A model generated the notes under the pieces. It was not told the origin of the DNA and searched no databases. It saw only the letters and a list, made by a program, of their open reading frames with translations. Positions 1-5,642 of a DNA stretch of 8,922 nt are shown in pieces (the stretch's first letter is position 1; each line of letters begins with the position of its first letter). This stretch comes from an uncultured Clostridia bacterium (lineage in GTDB: Bacteria; Bacillota; Clostridia; Christensenellales; Aristaeellaceae). The translations under genes were made by a program, and so were the position numbers. The stretch lies in assembly GCA_937886445.1 (NCBI GenBank), contig CALGBY010000141.1, forward strand, positions 1-8,922. The letters are read 5' to 3'.

Positions 1-1
1 T

Positions 2-58
2 TGTGCAAAAGACGCCGCAGATGAGTCTGCCGAATTAATCAGCGTTTCCCTAATATAA
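2..58 (+). CDS. Possible 3' end of an upstream secreted-protein gene (partial)
   Basis: An open frame enters from the left edge and encodes 18 residues ending ..DESAELISVSLI before a TAA. The ending has the same kind of acidic/hydrophobic pattern as the C-termini of the next two proteins (..EEIEGLQEILNTLMVP and ..LPEFESIVTNAVFR), so it could be the tail of a third paralog. The piece is too short for certainty, and another frame is also open for 11 codons. The promoter that follows suggests that the gene at 162 starts a new transcript. Confidence 0.25.
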   Translation, partial: CAKDAADESAELISVSLI

Positions 59-103
59 GTGTGCATATTTTGCCGTTTGAAGCCGAAAATACACAGAAAA
101 TAC

Positions 104-132
104 TTAACATGCTTCGGGATGCATGCTATATT
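104..132 (+). promoter_or_regulatory. Sigma-A-type promoter with extended -10
   Basis: A -35 TTAACA (104-109) is separated by 17 bp from a -10 TATATT (127-132). A TG dinucleotide one base upstream of the -10 gives an extended -10. Transcription would begin near 139, leaving a leader of about 23 nt before the ATG at 162. Within the spacer, CATGC (108-112) and GCATG (121-125) form a small inverted repeat that could be an operator, but it is short enough to be chance. Confidence 0.6.
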
Positions 133-161
133 TCTTGCAGTAACCGAAAGGAGTGCCTTTT

Positions 162-761
162 ATGAGAAGTATGGTTTGCAAACGGAGTCTTGTGTGTCTG
201 CTGGCGCTTGTGCTCACAGTCAGCATCCTGCCGGGCACAGCCCTTGCCGTAACCAAGGGCAAGGTGACCGGGGACTATTACACCAACAATGAAGGGATCA
301 GCTTTACTGTTCCCCGTGAGTTCAATCTGGTGCTTCAGGAAAACAAAAAGGCCGGTTTCTTCCGCATCACGCTGGAAGGCCAGAGAGACGCCACCTATCA
401 CGCCGGAGCCCTTGCCATCGATATCATCCCCGCCGCAAAAAGCCTCAGCGCCTACAACGCGGCCGCGCTGAAAAGCGATATCCTCGCATATCCCGTGGGC
501 TGGGACGATGATGAGCTGTATGATTTCCATACGATCAACGACAGCATCACGGATAAATTCGGCGTGGAGGCCAGAGAAGTGTTCATGACCTTCCACATCG
601 GCCGCTGGGGCGCCATCAAAAACGGTTATCTCTATTCGCTTTGCTTCAACGCGCGCAATTCCTTTGTAAGGATGACCTACATGTGCTTCGGCTCTCAAAG
701 GACCATGTCTGAAGAGATAGAAGGCCTGCAGGAGATCCTGAACACACTGATGGTGCCCTGA
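162..761 (+). CDS. Secreted protein of unknown function, first of a tandem paralog pair
   Basis: This gene encodes 199 residues. I chose the ATG at 162 because AAGGAG lies 8 nt upstream. An in-frame GTG at 153 overlaps that ribosome site and is unlikely. A Sec signal peptide is clear: basic MRSMVCKRS, a hydrophobic core, then PGTALA before VTKGK, with cleavage near residue 29. The mature part opens with YYTNNEGISFTVPREFNL, a pattern seen in small extracytoplasmic beta-sandwich proteins of the PsbP/DcrB type. That fold suggestion is inference from the pattern only. There is no lipobox and no catalytic motif. The gene lies 25 nt upstream of the 186-aa gene, with which it shares its start and end patterns, and the two probably form one transcript ending at the terminator at 1362-1393. 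Function unknown. Confidence 0.85.
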   Translation: MRSMVCKRSLVCLLALVLTVSILPGTALAVTKGKVTGDYYTNNEGISFTVPREFNLVLQENKKAGFFRITLEGQRDATYHAGALAIDIIPAAKSLSAYNAAALKSDILAYPVGWDDDELYDFHTINDSITDKFGVEAREVFMTFHIGRWGAIKNGYLYSLCFNARNSFVRMTYMCFGSQRTMSEEIEGLQEILNTLMVP

Positions 762-786
762 TGCCCTGGGAAGAAAGGAGCGACTT

Positions 787-1347
787 ATGAAGCATATCAA
801 AAAGATGACCGCCGTTATCCTTACCGTTTTGCTGCTTTGCGGCGCTGTGCCCGCGCCGGCGGAGGGCTTTACCAATGAGGGAGCCATCCGCTTCGGCACC
901 TATACCAACGGAAATTTCAGCTGCACCATCCCGAACGGGTTCAGAATAGACCGGTACAACAGCAGTGACAGGTCGGTATCGTTTTCCGGCCCCGCCGATG
1001 TGAACGGCTTCAGCAACAGCATCCGCATCTCCGTTCAGGACCGGCAGTATGACCTTTCCTCCATCACGGAAAGCGCGGAGCAGAGCAGAGTATATGATAT
1101 CCTCAGCGGATATAACATGATCTGCGTTGCCGATGTCAATGCCGCGATCGGCTCTGTCCCCTGCAAAAAGCTTGCGTATCTCTATGACCGCAGCGATGAC
1201 GACAGAGCGGCGATCTATTACGCCATCTATTTCAACATCGGAAGCAAAGGGGTAAAGATCATCTATTACGGCTATACCGCCACGCGCACCGTTCCGAACG
1301 ATCTGCCCGAGTTTGAAAGCATCGTTACCAACGCGGTCTTCCGCTGA
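787..1347 (+). CDS. Secreted protein of unknown function, second of a tandem paralog pair
   Basis: This gene encodes 186 residues and starts at an ATG 6 nt after AAGGAG. The N-terminus MKHIKKMTAVILTVLLLCG is a Sec signal peptide, with cleavage probably near PAPAEG (residue about 27). The mature protein begins with TYTNGNFSCTIPNGFRI, which matches the YYTNNEGISFTVPREFNL segment of the preceding protein in position and pattern. The C-terminal KIIYYGYTATRTVPNDLPEFESIV corresponds to RMTYMCFGSQRTMSEEIEGLQEIL. I infer tandem duplication followed by strong divergence. No known catalytic motif is visible. It is the last gene of the plus-strand unit, with a strong intrinsic terminator beginning about 15 nt past its stop. 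Confidence 0.85.
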   Translation: MKHIKKMTAVILTVLLLCGAVPAPAEGFTNEGAIRFGTYTNGNFSCTIPNGFRIDRYNSSDRSVSFSGPADVNGFSNSIRISVQDRQYDLSSITESAEQSRVYDILSGYNMICVADVNAAIGSVPCKKLAYLYDRSDDDRAAIYYAIYFNIGSKGVKIIYYGYTATRTVPNDLPEFESIVTNAVFR

Positions 1348-1361
1348 TCGCATTCCTGTAC

Positions 1362-1393
1362 CGGCTGCCGCTCCGCGCGGCGGCCGTTTTTTT
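1362..1393 (+). terminator. Intrinsic terminator of the plus-strand secreted-protein operon
   Basis: A 9-bp GC-rich stem (1362-1370 with 1378-1386, one G-T wobble) has a 7-nt loop and is followed directly by seven T residues (1387-1393). It is correctly placed to end transcripts from the 162-1347 gene pair. Confidence 0.9.
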
Positions 1394-1408
1394 GCGCGCG
1401 CGGAAAAC

Positions 1409-1438
1409 AAAAAACGGAGCATCCATACGGATACTCCG
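1409..1438 (-). terminator. Intrinsic terminator of the zinc-ribbon gene
   Basis: On the minus strand CGGAGTATCC pairs with GGATGCTCCG (10 bp, one G-T wobble, GTAT loop; 1415-1438) and is followed by six T residues (1409-1414). It lies 18 nt past the stop of the zinc-ribbon gene and is separate from the terminator of the converging operon. Confidence 0.9.
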
Positions 1439-1456
1439 GAGGGTAATCTATTTCAA

Positions 1457-1741
1457 TTACCGGTTGCGCTGCATGGCAGCATAGCACTCGCTGCAATACA
1501 CAGGCCTGTCCTCACGGGGCTGGAAAGGAACCTGGGTAGCGGCGCCGCAATTGGCGCACACAGCGTCATGCATTTCCCTGGGGCCGGCGGTGTTCCTCGC
1601 GGCCTTGTGAGCCTGACGGCACTCACGGCAACGAGTCGGTTCGTTCTGGAAACCTTTTTCAGCGTAGAATTCCTGTTCACCGGCGGTGAAGACGAATTCC
1701 TTACCGCAGTCGCGGCACACCAGTGTTTTGTCCTGATACAT
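1457..1741 (-). CDS. Zinc-ribbon domain protein with four CxxC pairs
   Basis: This gene encodes a 94-aa cytoplasmic protein with no signal peptide. Four CxxC pairs, C9/C12, C38/C41, C62/C65 and C83/C86, are arranged so that pairs 1+2 and 3+4 can each bind one zinc ion. Between them lie conserved-looking stretches such as DKTLVCRDCGKEFVFTAGEQ, FYAEKGF and VPFQPREDRPVYCSECY. I recognise these as typical of the small zinc-ribbon protein found widely in Clostridia, whose exact function I do not know; nucleic-acid or ribosome binding is only a guess. The start is the ATG at 1741. Its ribosome site is AGGGGG 10 nt upstream, which is not ideal. The mRNA carries an unusually long structured leader, and the gene has its own promoter and terminator, so it is a single-gene unit. 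Confidence 0.92.
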   Translation of the reverse strand: MYQDKTLVCRDCGKEFVFTAGEQEFYAEKGFQNEPTRCRECRQAHKAARNTAGPREMHDAVCANCGAATQVPFQPREDRPVYCSECYAAMQRNR

Positions 1742-1768
1742 GGTACTAAGACCCCCTGATTAAAATGT

Positions 1769-1984
1769 CGGCTGGCAGGCGGCTGACCTGGTTTTTGACC
1801 CCTCACACGCCGGCAGGAGATTAGCTCTGCGCTGCTTGCGCCCTCACGCCTCTCTCTCGCGGTTTCCCGCGGCCGGACTTACATCTAGACCGCACCATGC
1901 TCCCCGGCGCTTTGGCCGGATTACGAGGACCGTTTTGCCTGCGACTGGCATCGGCTTTCAACCACAGACCCGATACGCCAACCG
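1769..1984 (-). ncRNA. Structured leader RNA / candidate non-coding RNA upstream of the zinc-ribbon gene
   Basis: A transcript from the promoter at 1990-2018 would start at about 1984, exactly where the 5' strand of a closing helix begins. CGGTTGGC (1977-1984) pairs with GCCAGCCG (1769-1776) over 8 bp with one wobble. Inside, GCCGG-GGAG (1900-1908) can pair with CTCC-TG-CCGGC (1809-1819, two-base bulge). CGCGG-GAAA-CCGCG (1858-1871) forms a GNRA-capped hairpin, and GCGC/GCGC (1829-1841) a smaller one. No ORF on this strand explains the region. Size and architecture are those of a large structured RNA. The clostridial raiA RNA class (about 200 nt) came to mind, but I cannot confirm it without a covariance search. 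It may be an independent RNA or a cis-regulator of the zinc-ribbon gene. The ribosome site lies outside the closed structure. Confidence 0.6.
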
Positions 1985-1989
1985 CCGTC

Positions 1990-2036
1990 ATTATATGCTT
2001 ATTCCGCGCAAAATACAAGAGGATTTTTGAAAAATT
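1990..2036 (-). promoter_or_regulatory. Strong promoter with AT-rich upstream (UP-like) tract
   Basis: On the minus strand -35 TTGTAT (2013-2018), a 17-bp spacer and a perfect -10 TATAAT (1990-1995) are preceded by an AT tract at 2023-2036 (AATTTTTCAAAAAT) in the position of an UP element. Such tracts are typical of stable-RNA promoters, which fits the structured RNA that follows. Confidence 0.75.
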
Positions 2037-2125
2037 CTGCTGATTTCCGGCGATTTTTGATATGAATACGCTCAAAACAAGCAGGTTCTCCGCTTTCCGG
2101 CCTCAGCGGATGCCCCGTCCGCGGC

Positions 2126-2148
2126 AAAACGCCCGGCCGCGCGGCGTT
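2126..2148 (-). terminator. Weak hairpin overlapping the stop of the hydrolase gene
   Basis: On the minus strand AACGCC (2143-2148) can pair with GGCGTT (2128-2133), and only two further T residues follow. It overlaps the stop codon at 2147-2149. It is the only terminator-like structure between the hydrolase gene and the downstream promoter, but the U-tract is short. Confidence 0.3.
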
Positions 2149-2800
2149 ATTTCAGGCAGCGCGGCTCCAGCACGCACACCCGCGGCTGCTCCGAAAGATC
2201 GGCCCGGGTAACGCGTATGAGCGGCATACGGGGCGCGTCCTCCGCCTCCATCAGGGCAAGGAACGCGGTCTCATCCGCGATCGGCCAGGAGGCGTTTGCC
2301 CGTGTTTTGTAGTGCATGGGGATCACGGTATGCGCGCTGAGCGCCCGCGCCGTGTACGCGGCCTGCTTCGCGTCCACGGTAAAGAAGCCGCCCACGGGCA
2401 CCAGCAGCACATCCACCCTGCCCAGCGCGGAAAGCTCCTCCTCGTTCAGCGTTCTGCCCAGGTCTCCCAGATGCGCCACGCGCAGCCCCTCCGCCTCGAT
2501 CAGGAAAAGCAGCGTTTTGCCCCGCTTTTCTCCGCCGGCATCGTCATGATCGCTTTCAATGGCCGTAACGGTCACGCCCGGGCCTACGCCGTATACGCCG
2601 GCCTCCCGGATCACACGGGGGCTGCCCGTCACCTTATCGGTATACGCGTGATCCCCGTGGGCATGAGATACAAGCACCAGATCGGCCTCCGTTTTCTGCA
2701 TATCGTAGCCGGTATGCGCGTCATAGGGGTCGGTCAGGATGCGGAATACATTGCCTGTTTCCAGCAGAAACTGGCTGTGCGCGTGATAAGTGATCAACAT
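2147..2800 (-). CDS. Metallo-beta-lactamase-fold metal-dependent hydrolase
   Basis: This gene encodes a 217-aa cytoplasmic protein of the metallo-beta-lactamase superfamily, resembling the UPF0173 / YtkL-type branch. The metal-binding motif HxHxDH is present as H46-A-H48-G-D50-H51 in LVLVSHAHGDHAY. A likely further ligand is H110 or D113 in VAHLGDLG, and H163 in VIPMHYKT closes the site. The N-terminal MLITYHAHSQFLLET is characteristic of the branch. I chose the ATG at 2800, with GGGAGG 10 nt upstream. The frame stays open to 2998, but the 66 extra residues have no family resemblance and lie in the leader. The substrate is unknown. The flanking promoters and opposite composition of the next genes suggest a stand-alone housekeeping-type gene. 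Confidence 0.9.
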   Translation of the reverse strand: MLITYHAHSQFLLETGNVFRILTDPYDAHTGYDMQKTEADLVLVSHAHGDHAYTDKVTGSPRVIREAGVYGVGPGVTVTAIESDHDDAGGEKRGKTLLFLIEAEGLRVAHLGDLGRTLNEEELSALGRVDVLLVPVGGFFTVDAKQAAYTARALSAHTVIPMHYKTRANASWPIADETAFLALMEAEDAPRMPLIRVTRADLSEQPRVCVLEPRCLK

Positions 2801-2963
2801 AACGGTTATGCCTCCCTGCTGATATCTGTTTGCGTAAGATCCGGGGCACAGCGCTCCGGGAACGGTATCAGTATAACGGTTTTTTCCTCTCTTTTCAATA
2901 CCGGCGCAGGCCACGGCGGCCGCGGCGGTGAAAAAACAACAGGATGCCCGATCCTTCCATTGA

Positions 2964-2993
2964 ATATTATCCTGTTTCATGATATAGTACCAA
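2964..2993 (-). promoter_or_regulatory. Candidate promoter of the hydrolase gene
   Basis: On the minus strand TTGGTA (2988-2993), an 18-bp spacer and TAATAT (2964-2969) precede the hydrolase gene. The predicted leader is about 155 nt. The edge of the MITE-like element lies 11 bp upstream of the -35, so its insertion could have altered upstream control. Confidence 0.45.
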
Positions 2994-3004
2994 TACACTG
3001 GTTA

Positions 3005-3164
3005 GGGTGTGTCTCTAAAATGAGGAATGTGCAGTTTCAAGCAGATTTTCCGTCAGTTCAAGGCGAAGAACCGAAGGTTTACTGGAGGTAAATCGAGGTT
3101 CGACAACGCAGAAATGACGGAAAAGATACTGAAAATGCATCGTTTTGGATTTAGAAACACACCC
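3005..3164. mobile_element. 160-bp palindromic MITE-like element with TA target duplication
   Basis: The left end GGGTGTGTCTCTAAA (3005-3019) and the reverse complement of the right end, GGGTGTGTTTCTAAA (3150-3164), differ at one base in 15. TA dinucleotides flank both sides (3003-3004 and 3165-3166). The interior continues as an imperfect palindrome. TTTTCCGTCA occurs in opposite orientation on the two arms, GAACC pairs with GGTTC, and TTTAC pairs with GTAAA around the centre. There is no ORF of note, so it would depend on a transposase elsewhere. The TA duplication is the signature of IS630/Tc1-mariner and some IS5-group (IS427) elements; which one is not decided. It lies 15 bp past the stop of the SH3-like gene and just upstream of the hydrolase promoter. 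Confidence 0.8.
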
Positions 3165-3179
3165 TAGGAAAGTTGTTGA

Positions 3180-4037
3180 CTATTGTTCAGGGGATACGAT
3201 GTACCGGTCTTCGATAAACCCGGTATACTTCACAATGCCACTCGATGAAAGGTGCCCTACGAAAGACCATCCGCCGGATACATGATAAAAGATCGCTATT
3301 CTGTCACCGGCGGAAAGAGGGTAACAGTTCCATTCCTCTGTTTCGATCTCACAGGTCGGATAAATACAAGCTTCTCCGTCCTTATTATTCACCGAAGCAT
3401 CGTTGATCATATTGAGTTCAACGTTCATCGTATACCTGTTTTGTGAAATGACGACACTGTCCTTGGGAACGAGGCCCGCCGTTGCGCTATTCCGGATCAA
3501 CACGAAATAATCATTTTCTGTTTCACCCACGACCAGAAGCCGAACACCGGCAAACAAAAAGCCGATCCTCTCTCCGTCCATACCGGACAGAGCTGTATCC
3601 GATGTGAGCTCCGCTTCACAGAATGTATTATCATAATCATTTCTCCAGCAGTATCCCCATGTTGAGTCAAAATATGTACAGTCCTCCAGATCTTCCTCGC
3701 GTACATAACCCAGCATCCCGAGATCGTAGTACCCGATAATGCGTATATGCTTCCACGCACTGCCCTCGTTCTTCCCGAATTGGTATTCCACATCCAGACC
3801 ATTGTATAGCCGTACCCGCTCACGGCCGTCAGGCTTATCATAAACAGATACGCAGCCGCCTTTACCGTTCAGAAAATAATATGCGTCAAAATCTTCACAT
3901 TCTTCATAATCATCATCGTATTCCCCGGCAAACGCATTCAAGGGTCCTGCTGCCATCATCAAGAGCACCAGAAACAGACCGACTGTTGCCGGTGTGAAGA
4001 AAAACGCTCTCCGTTTTTTATCTGATATCGCGAACAT
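3180..4037 (-). CDS. Secreted protein with SH3-like segments
   Basis: This gene encodes 285 residues from the second of two adjacent ATGs, 6 nt from GGAGG. The ATG three bases earlier is too close to that site, and a further in-frame ATG at 4115 has no ribosome site. A basic N-terminus (DKKRR) and a hydrophobic segment at about residues 12-36, ending AFA before GEYDDD, form a Sec signal peptide. Bacterial SH3-like patterns follow: CVSVYDKPDG..VRLYNGLDVEY..WKHIRI..GMLGYVREEDLE (about 62-119), GERIGFLFAGVRLLVVG..YFVLIR..TAGLVPKDSV (155-196) and ACIYPTCEIET..LSAGDRIAIFYHVSGGWSFVGH (223-263). Such domains usually bind peptidoglycan or other wall ligands. No enzymatic domain accompanies them. It is the last gene of the AT-rich minus-strand cluster and is followed by the MITE-like element. 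Confidence 0.85.
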   Translation of the reverse strand: MFAISDKKRRAFFFTPATVGLFLVLLMMAAGPLNAFAGEYDDDYEECEDFDAYYFLNGKGGCVSVYDKPDGRERVRLYNGLDVEYQFGKNEGSAWKHIRIIGYYDLGMLGYVREEDLEDCTYFDSTWGYCWRNDYDNTFCEAELTSDTALSGMDGERIGFLFAGVRLLVVGETENDYFVLIRNSATAGLVPKDSVVISQNRYTMNVELNMINDASVNNKDGEACIYPTCEIETEEWNCYPLSAGDRIAIFYHVSGGWSFVGHLSSSGIVKYTGFIEDRYIVSPEQ

Positions 4038-4081
4038 CATATCCCTCCGGTAAAACTTCTTTAGGCCACATCCATTTAGGA

Positions 4082-4102
4082 ATTTTGTTTTTTGAACAAA
4101 AT
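4082..4102. repeat. Perfect 8-bp inverted repeat upstream of the SH3-like gene
   Basis: ATTTTGTT (4082-4089) and AACAAAAT (4095-4102) are separated by 5 bp, 44 bp upstream of the ATG at 4037 in the 123-bp gap between two genes. It could be an operator or a weak mRNA hairpin. No T-tract follows on the minus strand, so it is not a normal terminator. Confidence 0.5.
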
Positions 4103-4160
4103 GTTGATAGAACACGCGGGATATTCCCGAAAGATATGGTCTTTGTAGGCGGTCACCTTA

Positions 4161-4877
4161 CTATTGTTCCATGTCATATTTCACATCGTACAAAGTGCCT
4201 AAACTATCATATAAATTCAATAATCTTTCAATACTCGGGCATTCTTCATCAACACAAAAAGTTGGAAAATGAAACGTAATCTGTTTTCGCTCATTGTTTC
4301 TTACGAAGGTATCTACCGTGTAAAACCTATCATTTTCAAAATACACGTCTGTAATATCAGTTTTTGCAAACGCCTCGCTGCCAATCCAACGTACAGAAGC
4401 GGGAATATTGATATGTGACAAAGGGCACTCGACAAACGCCGCATCTCCTATGACATAAACAGATGACGGAATATCGATCGTTCTGAGTTGATGACAATTC
4501 ATAAATGCCCCATAATCAATGATCAATAGGCTCTCAGGTAAAATAACGCTTTCCAGATTTGTCATCGCAAATGCGGAACTGTAAATTGCAACGACACCGT
4601 CAGGGATAATAACCGAATTCAACTGATTATTTCCGCTGAAGGCAGATGAGCCAATAGCTTGACAACGTGTATCTATAACATATGCTTTGCCTTCTGCCTT
4701 CGAAGGATAACATATCAGTGTGTTTTTACAATAAACCACTCCGGTTTCATCTGTCCAGCATGTTTCTGACTCACCCCCGCAAACCGGACATTTTTCTGCC
4801 ATTCCATGTGGCAGAAAAATTATTAAAAGAATTGTTACCGTAACGAAAATAAACAAACTGCGTTTCTTAGTTCCCAT
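4161..4877 (-). CDS. Secreted BspA-type leucine-rich-repeat protein with N-terminal cysteine cluster
   Basis: This gene encodes 238 residues. A Sec signal peptide (KKRSLFIFVTVTILLIIFLP, cleavage near HGMA before EKC) is followed by CPVCGG (C30, C33) with C40 and C50, which resembles a small zinc ribbon or disulfide knob. From about residue 68 to 180 it has roughly five LRR_5 (BspA-like) repeats with the usual pattern AIGSSAF..L.SVIIPDGV..I.SSAF..NLESVILPESL. Such repeats form a solenoid used for binding host or neighbour surface molecules. The ~50-residue tail has no repeat. The segment LICYPS before the repeats also occurs in the larger LRR protein at 6679-7752, so the two are related. The ribosome site is weak (GAAAGG, 8 nt upstream). 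Confidence 0.85.
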   Translation of the reverse strand: MGTKKRSLFIFVTVTILLIIFLPHGMAEKCPVCGGESETCWTDETGVVYCKNTLICYPSKAEGKAYVIDTRCQAIGSSAFSGNNQLNSVIIPDGVVAIYSSAFAMTNLESVILPESLLIIDYGAFMNCHQLRTIDIPSSVYVIGDAAFVECPLSHINIPASVRWIGSEAFAKTDITDVYFENDRFYTVDTFVRNNERKQITFHFPTFCVDEECPSIERLLNLYDSLGTLYDVKYDMEQ

Positions 4878-4933
4878 ATTCTAAACCTTTCAAGTATCCG
4901 TAATGTGTAAAAAAAGCACTTGTGCAGATAACG

Positions 4934-5365
4934 CTATTCAACTTCTCCCTCCAAATTTTCAGGCGAAAACACAAAACAGTCCTTTCCCCGTACGATAACC
5001 GAATTGACAATATCCACACAGACGATTTCCTCAACGGATCCGTTCACACGTAGGTAATAAATATGTCCGTTTGAAAAGAAATACAGCTGATATGTGTTTA
5101 TAATGTTAAAGAAGGGCACTTCCATGCGCATATAGGGATAATGGATCACCTCATTTAGTTCAGGCCATTCTTTTTCCACCCAACACCATGGAGCTTTTCC
5201 ACATTGATTGTATGTGTCAATATAGTGCTGTACACAATTAAGAAAATCAGCTTCGTCTGCAGACGATATGGTTACATATTCACTGCTTTCGTTTTCTCCC
5301 AAGGCAGGTGCAATCATGCACAACAGTAAGCAGACCGTGATCAGGAAATTGATCGCTTTCTTCAT
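4934..5365 (-). CDS. Small secreted protein of unknown function
   Basis: This gene encodes 143 residues from the ATG at 5365, with GGAGGG 12 nt upstream, a rather long spacing. An in-frame ATG at 5431 would put a non-secretory stretch before the signal peptide and has no good ribosome site. MKKAINFLITVCLLLCMIAP with ALG before ENESS is a clear Sec signal peptide. The mature part is acidic and rich in aromatic residues (KAPWCWVEKEWPELNEVIHYPYM, YQLYFFSNGHIYYLRVNG), which suggests a compact beta-rich extracellular domain. I do not recognise the family. It follows the frameshifted 288-aa gene and precedes the 238-aa LRR gene by 56 bp. A perfect inverted repeat lies in its leader. Confidence 0.75.
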   Translation of the reverse strand: MKKAINFLITVCLLLCMIAPALGENESSEYVTISSADEADFLNCVQHYIDTYNQCGKAPWCWVEKEWPELNEVIHYPYMRMEVPFFNIINTYQLYFFSNGHIYYLRVNGSVEEIVCVDIVNSVIVRGKDCFVFSPENLEGEVE

Positions 5366-5402
5366 TTTTATGGTCAACCCTCCGGAAGAGGCACCGATGT
5401 CT

Positions 5403-5433
5403 GTTTGGAAATGTGCCGAGACCATTTCCAAAC
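5403..5433. repeat. Perfect 10-bp inverted repeat in the leader of the 143-aa gene
   Basis: GTTTGGAAAT (5403-5412) and ATTTCCAAAC (5424-5433) are exact reverse complements separated by 11 bp, 37 bp upstream of the start at 5365. On the minus-strand transcript this forms a stable hairpin just before the ribosome site. No T-tract follows. It may be an operator, an mRNA-stability element or a remnant of a mobile repeat. Confidence 0.7.
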
Positions 5434-5442
5434 TTCCTCACC

Positions 5443-5642
5443 TCATTTGATACATTGCTTGTTATAAAATACATAATATGTGTCCACACCGTGGAAACAT
5501 TGATCCCATGAATCATCATCACTAGGTGAAAATAAAGGCTCTCCTTCGTGGGAAATCGGTGACATAGTCCCCTTTTTCTCGCTCCAAAATCCAGAATGCC
5601 TGCTCATACTTTTCCATACCGTTCCAGTACAGCAGATAATGT
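5443..5642 (-). pseudogene. Frameshifted C-terminal extension of the 288-aa secreted protein
   Basis: Past the TAA at 5643, another minus-strand frame continues without a break as LLFANKHYLLYWNGMEKYE, then QAFWILEREKGDYVTDF, and stops. The third frame then reads HEGEPLFSPSDDDSWDQCF, followed by HGVDTYYVFYNKQCIK and a stop at 5443. Removing one T from the T6 run (5651-5656) and one C from the CCC at the second switch would join all three into a single protein of about 354 residues. The composition is protein-like in each piece. I infer two single-base insertions, either real decay or assembly errors. Confidence 0.55.

Noticed and set aside
126..899. Long minus-strand open frame opposite the two secreted-protein genes
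   Set aside because: It overlaps two genes that have signal peptides and ribosome sites. Its own sequence is a shadow with no start context or family pattern.
2801..2998. N-terminal extension of the hydrolase to an ATG at 2998
   Set aside because: The family begins at MLITYHAHS, which has a good ribosome site. The extra residues include the probable promoter and a terminator-like hairpin.
2312..3091. Plus-strand open frame across the hydrolase gene
   Set aside because: It is antisense to a clear HxHxDH protein, and its sequence is a reverse-strand shadow running into the MITE.
3005..3164. CRISPR or tRNA-like structure in the palindromic segment
   Set aside because: There is a single palindrome with TA flanks, no repeated units, and no anticodon/acceptor arrangement. 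A MITE explains it better.
3252..4279. Short plus-strand frames within the AT-rich cluster
   Set aside because: They lie opposite well-supported minus-strand genes and have no ribosome sites or recognisable products.
4908..4923. Seven T residues after GCACAAGTGC as a terminator for the 143-aa gene
   Set aside because: The stem can hold only three or four base pairs with almost no loop, so termination would be very weak.
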